From Nyssa sinensis (lineage: Eukaryota > Streptophyta > Magnoliopsida > Cornales > Nyssaceae), in the NCBI GenBank assembly GCA_008638375.1, contig CM018038.1, forward strand, positions 13,414,515-13,478,514: 64,000 nt of DNA, given 5' to 3'. The translations under genes and the position numbers were made by a program. Positions 12,080-22,755 of this stretch are shown here, in pieces; positions within the stretch are counted from its first letter, which is position 1; the number at the start of each line of letters is the position of its first letter. The notes below the pieces were generated by a model. The model ran no database searches, was not told the DNA's origin, and was given only the letters and a program-made list of their open reading frames with translations.

Positions 12080-13150
12080 TTATTGATAGTATTTTCGAAA
12101 GTGTTCTATATTCTAGGGCCTAGGTACAGGCTTCCCAACTTTGTCTTCCAACCAGTATGTAGTAGGCCTGACAATCTTTATTACCCTATATGGGCCTTTC
12201 CAGTTGGGCGAGAGCTTTCCCATGGTGGGATCCTTAGTGTTTGGGAATACTCTTCTTAGGACGAGATCCCCGACCTGGAAAATAAAGGGCTTTATTCCTT
12301 GTTTGGAGCTATTGGCCAACCTATACCGGTATGCTTCCATCTTGATCCTGTCATGATCTCGCATTTCTTCGAGTAAATCCAAGCTTTCTCCAAGATGTTG
12401 ATCGTTGATCTCTGAGTAAAAAACATCCGTCCTTAAGGTTGGTATGCCAATTTTGACGGGAATCATCGTTTCTGAGTCGTACGCAAACGAAAACGGATTT
12501 CAAAGGTCGGTGTTCTTTTTGTAGTTCTGAAAGCCCAGAGCACGCTAGGGAGTTCTTCAACTCATCTTCCCGTGGCACCTTCCAACCTTTTTTTAATAGC
12601 ATCAAGAATTGTGCAGTTGGTGATTCGGCTTGCCCGTTGGCTTGTGGGTGCCCTAGCGAAGTGAGATAATGACTGATGCATAAGTTTTCACAAAATTTCT
12701 TTAAAATTTTACCAACAAACTGTGTACCATTGTTTGAAATGATGACGCGATGTATGCCGAACCTACAGACTATGTTCCTCTATGTGAAGCTCTTTACTTC
12801 CACTTCCGTGATGTGAGTTAAGGGCTCGGCCTCTGCCCACTTGGAGAAGTAATCAATGGCTACCAGAAAGTACCTTCTGTTCGGAGTGACCTTTGGCAGC
12901 GGCCCTATAATGTCTATTCCCTACTGAGCAAAGGGCCATGGGTTGGCAACAGGAATGAGCTCATGGTGGGGCTGGTGTTGGTATGGAGCGAATCGTTGGC
13001 ATTTGTCGCATTTTTGGATGTACTCCTTAGCCTGTTTCAGCATGTGAAGCCAATAATAGCCTTGAGTTAGGGCTCGGTGGGCTATGGTTCTACCACCATT
13101 ATGGTTGCCGCAGATTCCTTCGTGCATTTCTGCCATAACATATTGAGATT
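12080..13150 (-). pseudogene. Integrase region of element A pol
   Basis: Would insert cDNA into the genome. The zinc-binding HHCC part is clear (HEGICGNHNGG, then KCDKCQRF, near 12990-13130). In the core, the motif usually written SDNGTQF reads SNNGTQF near 12730-12755, so the second catalytic Asp is Asn. The Glu motif GQAE is present near 12625-12640, but one base is missing just after it, shifting the frame. The C-terminal part (12113-12466) is open again and ends near GKPVPRP, followed by an in-frame TAG. The TAA at 12080-12082 is the ancestral stop. Confidence 0.8.
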
Positions 13151-14080
13151 CTTCTGGAGTTAAGCACTACAAAAGGGGTTGAGAGTAGGATCTTCGATAG
13201 AGTTTCTCATTCAAGACTAAATACCGAGCGGCCCTGATTTGAATCCTTCGGGCTAAGCTTTTGTCTTCTGGGAGCAGCCCTTCTTCTATATATCGAAGGA
13301 TGACAGTCATCCAATTTTGAGTCTGCCCAAGAACCTGGGAAGACTGTACCTCCTCTATGTTTGGCCTTTATTGGTGAGAGGTCTTTAGAGTTGAATCGAC
13401 TTCTACTTTGAGATGAGAGGCCATGTTTGCCAAGGCTTCAGCCTTGGAGTTCTGAATCCTTTCGATTTTTTGAATGGTGAATTTATGAAAGGAGTGCTTC
13501 AGCAAATCTACTAGCTCTGAGTATCGGAGCATTCTTTTGTCTTTGATGGAAAATTCTCCCAAAACTTGGCTTACCACAAGTTGGGAGTTAGAAAAAGCTT
13601 CGAGATTTTGGGCTTCATATTCCACAACTAGTTTCATCCCAAGGATGAGGGCTTCATACTCGACTTCATTGTTGGAAGCTCTGAATCCTAAGCTAATTGC
13701 CTTCTCTGCTATAAGCCCCTTAGGGGATTGTAGTACCATGCCAACGCCAGAACCTTTGTCCGTGGACGATCTATCGGTATAGAGCTGCCATACAGCAAAG
13801 CTCTTACTAAGTTGTGCCTTATCATGTAGTGCTGGGCTGAACTCGGTAATAAAATTTGCCAATGCTTGCCCTTTGATGGAGGTCCATGGTACGTAGGATA
13901 TATCAAATTCTCCCAACTCTACAGACCACTTAACCAGGCGCCCCAAGATCTCAGGTTTTCATAGTACTGATTTTAACAGATAAGCAGTTGGGATTTTAAT
14001 ACGATGTGCCTGAAAGTAAGGTCTGAGCTTCCGGGCAGAGATTATCATAGCGAAGGCCAACTTTTCAATCTTTGAATACC
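13150..14080 (-). pseudogene. RNase H regions of element A pol, including second (aRNH-type) domain
   Basis: An open segment at 13368-13946 spans the end of the RT-linked RNase H (GELGEFDISYVP-like) and a second RNase H beginning LYTDRSSTDKGSGVG, with ASNNEVEYEALILGMKL and SQLVVSQVLGEF. The catalytic TDG is TDR here. A second RNase H of archaeal type is a mark of the plant Tat lineage. A missing base near 14080 shifts the frame relative to RT. Confidence 0.75.
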
Positions 14081-15130
14081 TTTTTCCCTGTCTAGAAGTG
14101 CCTTGCTTACATAGAATACGGGCTTCTAGACTCCTTCGTCCTGCTTGACCAGTACCGAACTGACAGCATTTTCTAAGACCGCGAGATAGAGGAACAATTT
14201 TTCCCCTTGGATTGGCTTTGATAGGAGTTCGGGGGAAGCTAGATACTGCTTCAATTCCTGAAAGGCTTTCTCACATTTTTCGGACTATTGTAAGGCTTCA
14301 TTCCACCTCAAGGCTTTGAAGAATGGAAGACAGCGATCGGTAGACTTGGAGATGAATCGGTTCAGAGCCGCAATCCTCCCATTCAAGGCCTGAATGTCTT
14401 TCTTGGTCTTCGGTCATTCCAGCTCGATTAAGGCTTTGATCTGTGTAGGGTCTACTTTGATATCCTTTTGGGAGACCAGAAAACCCAAGAACTTTCCCTT
14501 GGTTACACCGAAGGTGCACTTCAAGGGATTCAGTTTCATTCTGTGTTGTTTCAGGATATTGAATGTCTAGCTTAGATGCTTGATGTGGATGCTCTTTTGT
14601 AGGCTTTTGACCAGCATGTCATCTATATAGACCTCCATTGTATCATCGATCAGAGGGTCGAACATCTTGTTTACCAGACGTTGATAGGTGGCCCTAGCAT
14701 TTTTCAGATCGAACGGCATCACTCTATAGCAATAGAGACCTCGTTCGGATATAAAAGCTATTTTCTCCTGATGTGGAGGGTGCATCTGGATTTGGTTGTA
14801 TCTCGAGTAGGCGTCCATGAAGCTCATGAGTTCATGTCTTGCTGTGACATCAACTAGCTAGTCTATCCTCGAAAGGGGGAAGCTATCTTTGGGATAGGCT
14901 TTGTTGAGGTTTGTGTAGTCGACACAGACCCTCCATTTGCCATTTTTCTTTTTGAAAAGAACGGTATTGGCGAGCCATTTTGGATAGAATACTTCCCTTA
15001 TCATCTTGGAGTTCAATAGCCTCTATAATTCCTCATTAATGACCTTGTGACGCTCTGGAGCAAACGTCTTCCTTTTTTGTCTTACAGGAGGGTGGTCAGG
15101 GTCGGTCATTAGTTTGTGGGAGATAAGGTT
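14081..15130 (-). pseudogene. Reverse transcriptase region of element A pol
   Basis: The catalytic YIDD lies at 14618-14629, preceded by the palm motif FMDAYSRYNQIQM near 14785-14825 and by VMPFDLKNARATYQR. The frame is closed in several places, for example by TGA near 14417 where homologs have Arg (CGA to TGA). RT would copy the element RNA; this copy cannot. Confidence 0.8.
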
Positions 15131-15399
15131 GGGATCTATCCCTTCCATATCTGTGGTTTCCCAAGCGAACACCGAGAGGTTGTCCTTCAAAAATTCCACC
15201 ATCTTTTTCTATTCAGAAGGCAATAGGTCTGAATCGATCTACAAGTATTGTCCCCTTCCTTTGGGATTGTCAAGCACTCTAATGTGATCTTCCATTAGCT
15301 TGTCCCTGCTATCCTTTCCTCTAGGACTTAGAGGTTCATCAATTCTAGAGGGGCAAGCCTCCATCTCATGAAGGTAGGAAAGGTTTGGGCTCCTACCTT

Positions 15400-15960
15400 C
15401 ATGAGAATGCTGTGATTGTTATTTGGGAGCCTTTTCTCTTAGCGCAAAAGCATGACACTCTCGAGCAGTTGGCTGGCACCCTTTGATAGAGTAAACCACA
15501 TTATTATGCACATACTTCAGGCATTGGTGGAGGGTCGAGGTGACTGCTCCCATTTGGTGAAGCCAAGGCCTTCCAATGATAACATTATAAGGGAACCTGG
15601 AATCCAAAACCATGTATTATGTGATTAAGGTCTTCTGACTGTATCCCTCACCGGCAGTTGTGGGTAGGTCAATCATTCCCAGTGGGGCGCTGAGGTTCCT
15701 GTCAAATTCTACCATTATTGCAGTGGTAGTTTTGACATCATTAGAGTCGAGCTTCATGTGCTTAAGAGGTTTATAGAATAGTACGTTGGTAGAGCTTCCT
15801 CTATCTACCAAGACTATTCGGATCTCAAAATTAGCAATTTTGAGTGAACTAACGATGGCATCATTGTGAGGACAGTGCGCCCCTACAAGATCTTGATCTG
15901 TGAACTGGATCTCAGGCACCGACTTTAGCCTTTTCTCGACAACAGAGATCTAGAGGATGC
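15400..15960 (-). pseudogene. Protease region of element A pol
   Basis: An aspartic protease of retroelement type. Segments GAHCPHNDAIV, VLVDRGSSTNVLFY and NVIIGRPWLHQMGA match element B. The active site DTG is DRG (near 15800), which would abolish activity. In-frame stops separate the two open segments (15617-15919 and 15419-15613). Confidence 0.75.
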
Positions 15961-15999
15961 TAGGAGTAGTTCTGGCCTCCCAAGCGTACAGCTTTCTTG

Positions 16000-17758
16000 C
16001 TCGATTAGACGTCTCTGTGATTGGGCTATCTGTATGGAGGACGAAGATAACCTGGTTGTTTTGTTGCTGTGGCTCATTCCGTCCATCCTTCTGTTCCGGC
16101 CTCTGTTCTTGCCTCATCTACTGCGGTCTGTCATTACGGGGCTTCTACCTCCCGTTCTGTCTAACAAACTCCCGCAGTCGTCCTCTCTTAATGAGCTGTT
16201 CGATCTCCTATTTGAGGGCTCTGCATTCATCGGTAGTATGCCCATGGTCTTTGTGGAAGTCGCAGTACTTATTCTAGTCCCTAGTATCGGGATTGCTCTT
16301 TAGTGGCTTTGGCCACTTCAGATTTTCACGTGTTTAGACCTGTCGAAGTATGTGGGTTAAGGAGGCGTTCAGAGCAGTGTAGGCGCCATACCTTCTAGTA
16401 CTAGTGTTGCTCGGTGTCCTGGACACCGTTCTTTTGTCGAGACTCCTGACCCTCTTTTTGGTTGCGCTGGAGTCTTTCTTGCGATCATTCTTCTAAGCCT
16501 GTTTTTTAATTTTTTAGGAAGATATCTTTGCTTCCTCCAAGTTTATGTACTTTCTGGCTCGTTCCATGAGTGCTACCATATCAGCAGGAGGGCTCTTCGT
16601 TAAAGAATCCTGAAAACCCCTCAACGCTAAGCTTGAGATCAGGGCGGCTACCAGAAAGTTTGGACTACAATCCATGATCTCTATGAGCTCAGTATTGAAG
16701 CGTGCAATGTACTCTCGAAGTGGCTCTCCTTCGGATTGCTTCATGTTTAGTAGGAACTTTAGTCCCTTCCTCAACCTCCTGCTGGTCATGAACCGATCGA
16801 GGAACCGCCTGCTGAGTTTGTAGAAATTGATGACAGACTCTTGAGGGAGGTTGTGGAACCACTTCAGAGCTGTTCCTTTGAGGCTAGTTATGAAGGTGCG
16901 ACACATGAAAGCGTTTGTAGCCCCATGTAGTGTCATGATGTGCTGATAGTGAGAGAGATGGTCTCTCGGATCCTCAGACCCATCGTACAGAGTAAACTTC
17001 GGGACAATGAATTTCTTTGGCCGTTCTTCAGCCATTATAGCAGGGGTGAACGGGGTGGTAAACCTTCCGAGTAGCTTTGCTGGCTCATCATTATCTGGAG
17101 GGAGGTAAGTACCTTTAGTAATAGCGTTGTGGTCCATAGAGTCTGCTACTTCTTTGACCCTCTGTGGGCCCCTTAAGCTGTACTGGCTGTTGTAGGTCTT
17201 GCCTTGCGGCCTCAATACCTACATAGATGGGACGATTCTGTCCCATAGTAGGGATAGGATGTCGGTTTTCCTGAACTGGGGGCACTGGTGTCGTTTAAGG
17301 CCGAAACTCATGCGGCGCTAGGTTGGCCCTCGAGGCTGCCAGAGTCGGAACCCTAGTCCTACTTTGGTAGTGAACAGTCAGATTAAAGGCCAACATCCCC
17401 CTACCAGCGACGATGGATGGCTGAGGGTTTCCTCCCATGTGAACAGTGCCTTGGGGGTGCACTAGTTGTTCACTGGGAGTCTCCATATGGGGTCCCGCAC
17501 CCATAGTGGTGGCCGGAGGCTATGCCCCTACATCAGCCGCTCTAGTGAAAGGATGAGTGGGCTTGCTTCCAGGGCTCTGGGTAAGGAACGCCAGAGTTCT
17601 AGAGATGGCATGGAGTTGCTCTTGCATCTGATTAGTCTGTCGTTGGACTCGATCGAGTTGCTGCTGCATGGGATCAAGTGCTTGTCCCCTTCCTCTTCCA
17701 ATAGGTAGTCGGTTTTGAGAATTTTGAGGGTCCTTCCTTGGACGAGATTGGGAGCCAT
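16000..17758 (-). pseudogene. gag of element A
   Basis: Capsid-type protein. The start at 17758 (MAPNL) matches B and C, but a missing base after codon 5 shifts the frame; a second shift between 17295 and 17215 returns it to the frame of the main segment (16514-17215). That segment holds the retrotransposon gag core: KFIVPKFTLYDGSEDPRDHL, ALKWFHNLP, FLDRFMTSRRLRKG, LREYIARFNTEL. A zinc knuckle of form C-DFHKDHGH-C lies near 16228-16272. Confidence 0.85.
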
Positions 17759-17829
17759 GGTCCTTCAGTAAGAAAGATAGAGAATTTGTTCGTAGAAGAA
17801 GGAACTTAGCAAGAAACGATTTTTCGTTC

Positions 17830-17847
17830 TCATAGACGGCGCCAAAC
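17830..17847 (-). other. Primer binding site of element A
   Basis: Minus strand GTTTGGCGCCGTCTATGAG follows the 5' LTR. TGGCGCCG matches the 3' end of plant tRNA-Asp for the first bases only, as in many plant gypsy elements. The tRNA assignment is uncertain. Confidence 0.6.
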
Positions 17848-18407
17848 TGATGCTATACTTTCTGATCAATGGGGCTCCACTTTTCGTCGCCTGTCGAACA
17901 CTCAAAGAAGAAGATTAAAGGGCCACTGAGTTGGCTCCGGCAGTAACCAGTCCGATGATAAAGTTAATAAAAATCGAAGTAAATGACTGTAATTGAAAGT
18001 AATTGAATGATTGTAAATTAAAAGTGCACCTTAGGGTTCAATTTATAGGTTGTGGATTCTCCTAAGTTGATTAAGATTCGATATCGTAAAAGTAGGGATT
18101 TGATTGTCATCAAAGAATGACAGTTACCATGTTGAATACTGCGCTTCATGTGAATAAAAAGTGAAAGATATGCAAGAGTGACAGTTTTCTTGTTGCACAC
18201 AGTTTCCTTATCTTTAGCTCAGTAGGGTGTCTAAGGCGACAATCAGCTCGGGAGCTTCTCGTGTACTAGTACGGTGCCTTCTGAGCTGAAGATGAGACCA
18301 GAGGTTGCGAGCCCATAGGTATAAGCCTATTCTGGATGGACGAGCTTTGATTATTCTGTGTGTACAAGTGTCATGTGAAGACTAGTCTGTCACTTTATGA
18401 CATTTCA
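17848..18407 (-). repeat. 5' LTR of element A
   Basis: 560 bases, a direct repeat of the 3' LTR, with TATAAAT at 18041-18047 on the minus strand. The outer end reads ...TTTCA where CA closes the repeat, followed by GTAAT. Confidence 0.85.
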
Positions 18408-19406
18408 GTAATTATTTGATTAAGTTAAATTTTACTATCGAATAACTGTTAGTTAATTAATTTCGTGAAGACTTGATCATGCTAAACTTAATTACAACTG
18501 TAAATTTTTTAAGATAATGAAGTTTGAAAATATTATAAAATTTTAAAATTGATATAAAAAAAGTATAAACACGTATGCATGTCATGTATATATGTTAAGA
18601 GCATTTGTAAGATGTGTGTGCGTATTTAATCTTTTGTCATCATATCGTTCTCTAGGAACTTACATTATTAATGTTACGTAATTTAGACACATTTTAATTT
18701 GATTATTGGATTAAAAAGTACTTAAAATAAGTTATTCAATGTACCTGAAATAATTATTAAGGTTTTAATTAAAAATTGAATTATAACATAAAAATTGTAC
18801 CTTAATTGTCTGAGCGCGTCAAGGCACCATCCGAACCGCTGCTCCAACTGAATACGTGTTTGAACATGGAGAAATTGGTTGGTTGAAACTTCAATTTTGT
18901 TTTAAGTTTGATTTAAACCTATAAATATTTGTTACAAAAATCTATATGAACATACACGAGTTTAGCCTTACAAAAAGTATCTATTGCATTCCTATAATGC
19001 ACTTTTAACGCTAGTTGAATTCTTGAGAGTTTAATATTAATTTTAAAGTTAAGATTCACATATAGCCCTTTTTTTAAAAAAATCGAAGATAGATTTATAT
19101 AGACGAAGAATCATACTTGAAAGATCAAACAAGAAATGAGGGTACATTTACACGGGAAAAAATATTTCTGTGGAAAGAGCTTTTATTGTGGAACCAGGAT
19201 TCAAATAATGTTATATTTATCTTAATTTCATATAAATACTCAAGTTTAAATAAAAATTTCATGATAAAAATATTTTCATTAAACTTTTTTTCCATCTACA
19301 TGATAATATGTTCAGAACATCCCATTAATGTTATTTTTTAACTAAGGCTATAAGTTGTAACTAGTAGTGGACTAGGCTGCCTTCTAGTCTATCCTTAAAT
19401 TTTAGA
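18408..19406. other. Non-coding flank paralogous to 37537-38600
   Basis: No gene seen. It resumes the unit sequence interrupted by element A. Around 18960-19135 the content differs from unit 2 (which has an 80-bp tandem duplication there), while both sides match. Confidence 0.6.
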
Positions 19407-19935
19407 AAATAATTTTTAGATAATAATATTAAAAAGTTTTAAAAATAATTTTTTGTAATTTAAAAAGTTTATGATATATTTTTTCTATCTAAAAACGAAA
19501 CTTTTAATACAAAAAATTTCAATTATTAATTTTTCATCTTACCACCGTTAAAATATATTATTGATTAGACCAAATAACATTCAAAATATATTTTGAAATA
19601 TAATAAATAATAGATATAACAAATTCTTCAACTTCAAAAAAAAATGACATTTTTTATTTATCTAAAATACCTAAAAAATAATTTTTTACTTTATAAAATG
19701 TTATGATTGTTTGGTATTGAAAATTTTATTTTATATATTTTTTTGTATTTTTTTTCTAAAATATATCTTAAATGTCATTTTAGTATAATCAGTAATATTT
19801 TTTAACGGTGTTAAGATGAAAGTTAACAATTAGACATTTTTGTATTAAAAGTTTATTTTTTGGACTTTTTAGATTGAAAAAATGTATCATAGATTTTTTG
19901 GATTAAAAACTTTATTTTAGAAACTTTTTAATATT
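19407..19935. mobile_element. Long palindromic (foldback) element, copy 2 of 4
   Basis: Arms such as ttttaatacaaaaaattt and accgttaaaatatattattg return inverted on the right (aacggtgttaagatgaaagt). It is orthologous by position to 38605-39125. Confidence 0.6.
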
Positions 19936-20978
19936 TTTCCCTAATTTTTATTTTTGTAAAATTTTAGTTTTTTTTTTTAAATTAATCCGTTCTAAAATTT
20001 TAGTCCAACCTAATTTTTTCTCATTTATCACTTAAAATTTTAATTGACATCTAAAATTTCTGGTTCAACCCAATTTGTACCTATCATTTCTCTCATTTTC
20101 ATCCCAAAAGTTTGACACAAGCCAAAATTTAGACTAAATATTTTTTCAAAAATCTTTTAGTCCCCCTTTATTTTATTTTTTCCTGATTCTGCCTTTATTT
20201 CTAGCATTGGTACCAATCTTCCGTTTTTATATAAATAGGTGTTTGAGATTAACATGTAAAAATATTAATATTACGTTTCTCACCTGTTTCTTACACCTTC
20301 GGATCTCATCTTATGTGACAATTAGAGAAGTGGGAAAGAGAAGAAAAAAAAGATTATTGTAAATGATATGTAGTGGGAACTGAAGTTAGAAAAAACAGGT
20401 GAAAATTTTGACATTAATAGTATATTAAGTGTGTTTAAGTAAAAAAAGTGCCGTTTTTCATAGATGAGGGCCATTCTTTTTTTTTTTTAATATAATGTTT
20501 GTACATAAAAAAAAAAAATCCTCTCTTAATTATCATAAAAAGTCATATCGAAATTTTATTCATATGCCTATTGTTTATATAATTAGACTTAAATTGATTC
20601 GTCTTTTCCCAAAATCGTGCCAGTTGAGGATGGTCCAAGCTCAACCGTGGGCCAGTGGCTAAAGTCTAAACTCATGTCTCTGACTAAACTAATCTAGCCG
20701 AAGAGTTAAAAGTTTATACGGATCATCCGATCCTTGAATTTACAGCACCCAATAATATTGTTCCATGTCAGATTTTCTGGATCTTTAACTTCTGCATGCT
20801 GACCCCCCTGGCTAGCTCATCTATATTATTCTAATACCAGAGCACTGAACAATGATGAAACAATATTTATTTTTCTCTACCTTCGTGAACAAAGTACAAA
20901 TATAACAATCAAATTAAAAAAAAAAAAAGACACAAAACAAAATTCAAACTGATCTGGAATGACTACTAATTGAAATAA
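19936..20978. other. Non-coding region downstream of UGT-2
   Basis: No gene seen. The region to about 20600 matches 39126-40010. TATATAAA at 20228-20235 is the empty site of the hAT-like MITE in unit 2. From about 20610 (ggatggtccaagctcaacc) it matches 45090-45125, next to UGT-3. Confidence 0.6.
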
Positions 20979-22591
20979 TTAATGTTTCGGAGAGGGGAGC
21001 AGTTGGTTGATCATTTTCTCTAGATTCATGTAAGATGAGCCAGTTGAACTGGTAGTGGCCTCTTCTGTCATTTTCTTCCATTCCATGGCCTTTTTCTTCA
21101 TCCCCTTACCCTTCTCTCCAACCATCAACTCTTTCACAAGGCTCTCCACTTCATCTCTCTTAACATCGCTGTTTATCTCCATGCCAATGCCCCATTGACT
21201 GCAAGAGTACCAGCAGTTGGTTTGTTGCTCTGCAAAGAAAGGCCAGCAGATCATGGGTACGCCGCCACAAATGCTTTCAAGAGTGGAATTCCAACCACTG
21301 TGAGTTAAAAACCCTCCGATAGAAGGGTGGCTGAGAACTTCTTGTTGTGGGCACCAACTTGCTAACAGGCCCCTTTCCTTGGTCTCCCTCACCAACTCCG
21401 GTGGAAGGATAGCCGAATCACCGGTGACAAGATCAGGCCTAATTATCCACAAAAAGGACTGATTGCTATTAGCAAGTCCCCAAGCAAACTCAACCATTTG
21501 GTCGGGCGTCATGACAGTGATGCTTCCAAAATTCACGTAAACAACAGAGTTGGGTTCTTTTGAGTCTAGCCATTCAAGACACTTCGGCTCCTCTTTCCAT
21601 AGATTTGAACCTATGGACTTCAAACTGCTATCATCAACCTGATTCAGGATTAAATGTAAAGGCCCTATAGTGTAAACAGGAGGAAGCATGGAAGAAAGTG
21701 CATTTACAACGTCACCCTCCAATTCCACAAAGGTATTCAAAATGATGGCCGAAGCTTTCTTAGCTCTCTCAACTTCACCCAAGACAAATTTCACCATGAA
21801 ATCGTCAGGGCCAGTGGTTCTTAAGAAACTCGGAAAATCCTTCAAACGTATTCCTTTCATACTGGGTATCCAATCTATAACCGTATCCAAATACCCATTT
21901 GTCATATAACTCTCATCTGCAAGTAAAGAAAATGATAATATTAATGCCAAGCTTGAGATATGCAGAAATATACATGCATATATGCTTGTATTCGACGTAC
22001 GTACATAATACATAAATAAATAAATCTTTGAAAACACATATGTATGTATGTATATTAGTATATATTGATACCTTTGAGTGGTATAAGACCCTTTTCGATG
22101 AGAATGGGGTACTGCACGTAACCCATGAAGCCACAGGCACTGGTTGTCCAGAAGAGAACTTCAGGTATGCCCAGTTCTTGAGCAGCTGCGAGAGTGAAGC
22201 TCATGGCGCCGTCAGAAATGATGCAAGTGATTGGTGGTGCGTTGGAAGAAGAGGCGTCGTCATTGACTTTGCAAAGGAGGTCTTTAAATGCAGCTAAGCC
22301 GTGTTCGGTGAAGGACTTGCATAAGCTGAGGATATCTTGGGTGGCGTCGGCATCCGACGGAGGAAGGCCATCAGGAATGGTTTCGAATTGGAAAGAAGAG
22401 GTGCCGTTGAGTGAGTCAGGACCTTGGGATTTGAGGAGGCGTTTGTGGTTGAACTCAGAGTTAACAAAGGTGATGTGAAAGCCCCTGTAATTGAGGAGCT
22501 TTGCCAAATTGAACATGGGGTTTATGTGACCTTGAGCTGGGTATGGTATGCAAAGTGCATGAGGCTTCTCTAGCAGACCCAGGGAACCCAT
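20979..22591 (-). CDS. UGT-2: UGT85A-like UDP-glucosyltransferase, complete
   Basis: Complete two-exon gene: exon 1 22072-22591 (520 bases), intron 21917-22071 (155 bases, GT-AG, phase 1), exon 2 20979-21916 (938 bases), giving 485 residues, the family's usual length. The start MGSLGLL is chosen because it aligns with UGT-1 and UGT-3. The predicted acid-base pair is His22 (AQGHINPM) and Asp127 (CIISDG). The 44-residue PSPG box is residues 361-404, from WCPQQEV to FFAEQ, ending Glu403-Gln404, which favours UDP-glucose. No signal peptide or membrane span, so cytosolic. Exons and intron are about 98% identical to UGT-1. The protein ends LLPSPKH. Acceptor not known; a 7-deoxyloganetin-type or other small-alcohol glucosyltransferase is possible from family membership only. 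Confidence 0.95.
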
Positions 22592-22660
22592 TCTCTCTGT
22601 GTGTGTTTTATGTGTGAGATGCTGATCAGGCGATGGCAAGAAAAATAGGCTACTGCCTCA

Positions 22661-22670
22661 CTTTTATAGC
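22661..22670 (-). promoter_or_regulatory. TATA box of UGT-2
   Basis: Minus strand GCTATAAAAG about 70 bases before the start codon. The 5' leader has an extra TGTGTTTTA near 22600-22612 compared with UGT-1. Confidence 0.7.
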
Positions 22671-22755
22671 CCAGCAAGGAGAGCCAAAGGCTTTCCACAC
22701 GCATACAGTGAAAGTCAAATGAATTATGCAAGCTTAAAAAAATGCAATCTTCCAA

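Larger units (their letters stand above)
5206..18407 (-). mobile_element. Tat-lineage Ty3/gypsy LTR retrotransposon A, with nested insertion
   Basis: Complete but dead element read on the minus strand. It has direct LTRs at 17848-18407 (5') and 5206-5805 (3'), a PBS beside the 5' LTR, gag-pol at 12080-17758, a tandem-repeat 3' region, an antisense gene at 6262-10846 and a PPT at 5806-5821. Target duplication is ATAAT on the left and GTAAT on the right; the empty site in unit 2 (37537-37541) reads GTAAT, so one base has mutated. LTRs differ by roughly 10-15% plus indels. Placement in the Tat lineage rests on the extra RNase H, the antisense gene and the tandem-repeat 3' region. Confidence 0.9.

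Noticed and set aside
17826..17847. tRNA gene near the LTRs
   Set aside because: Only the primer binding match to a tRNA 3' end; no cloverleaf. No tRNA or rRNA gene was seen in the window.
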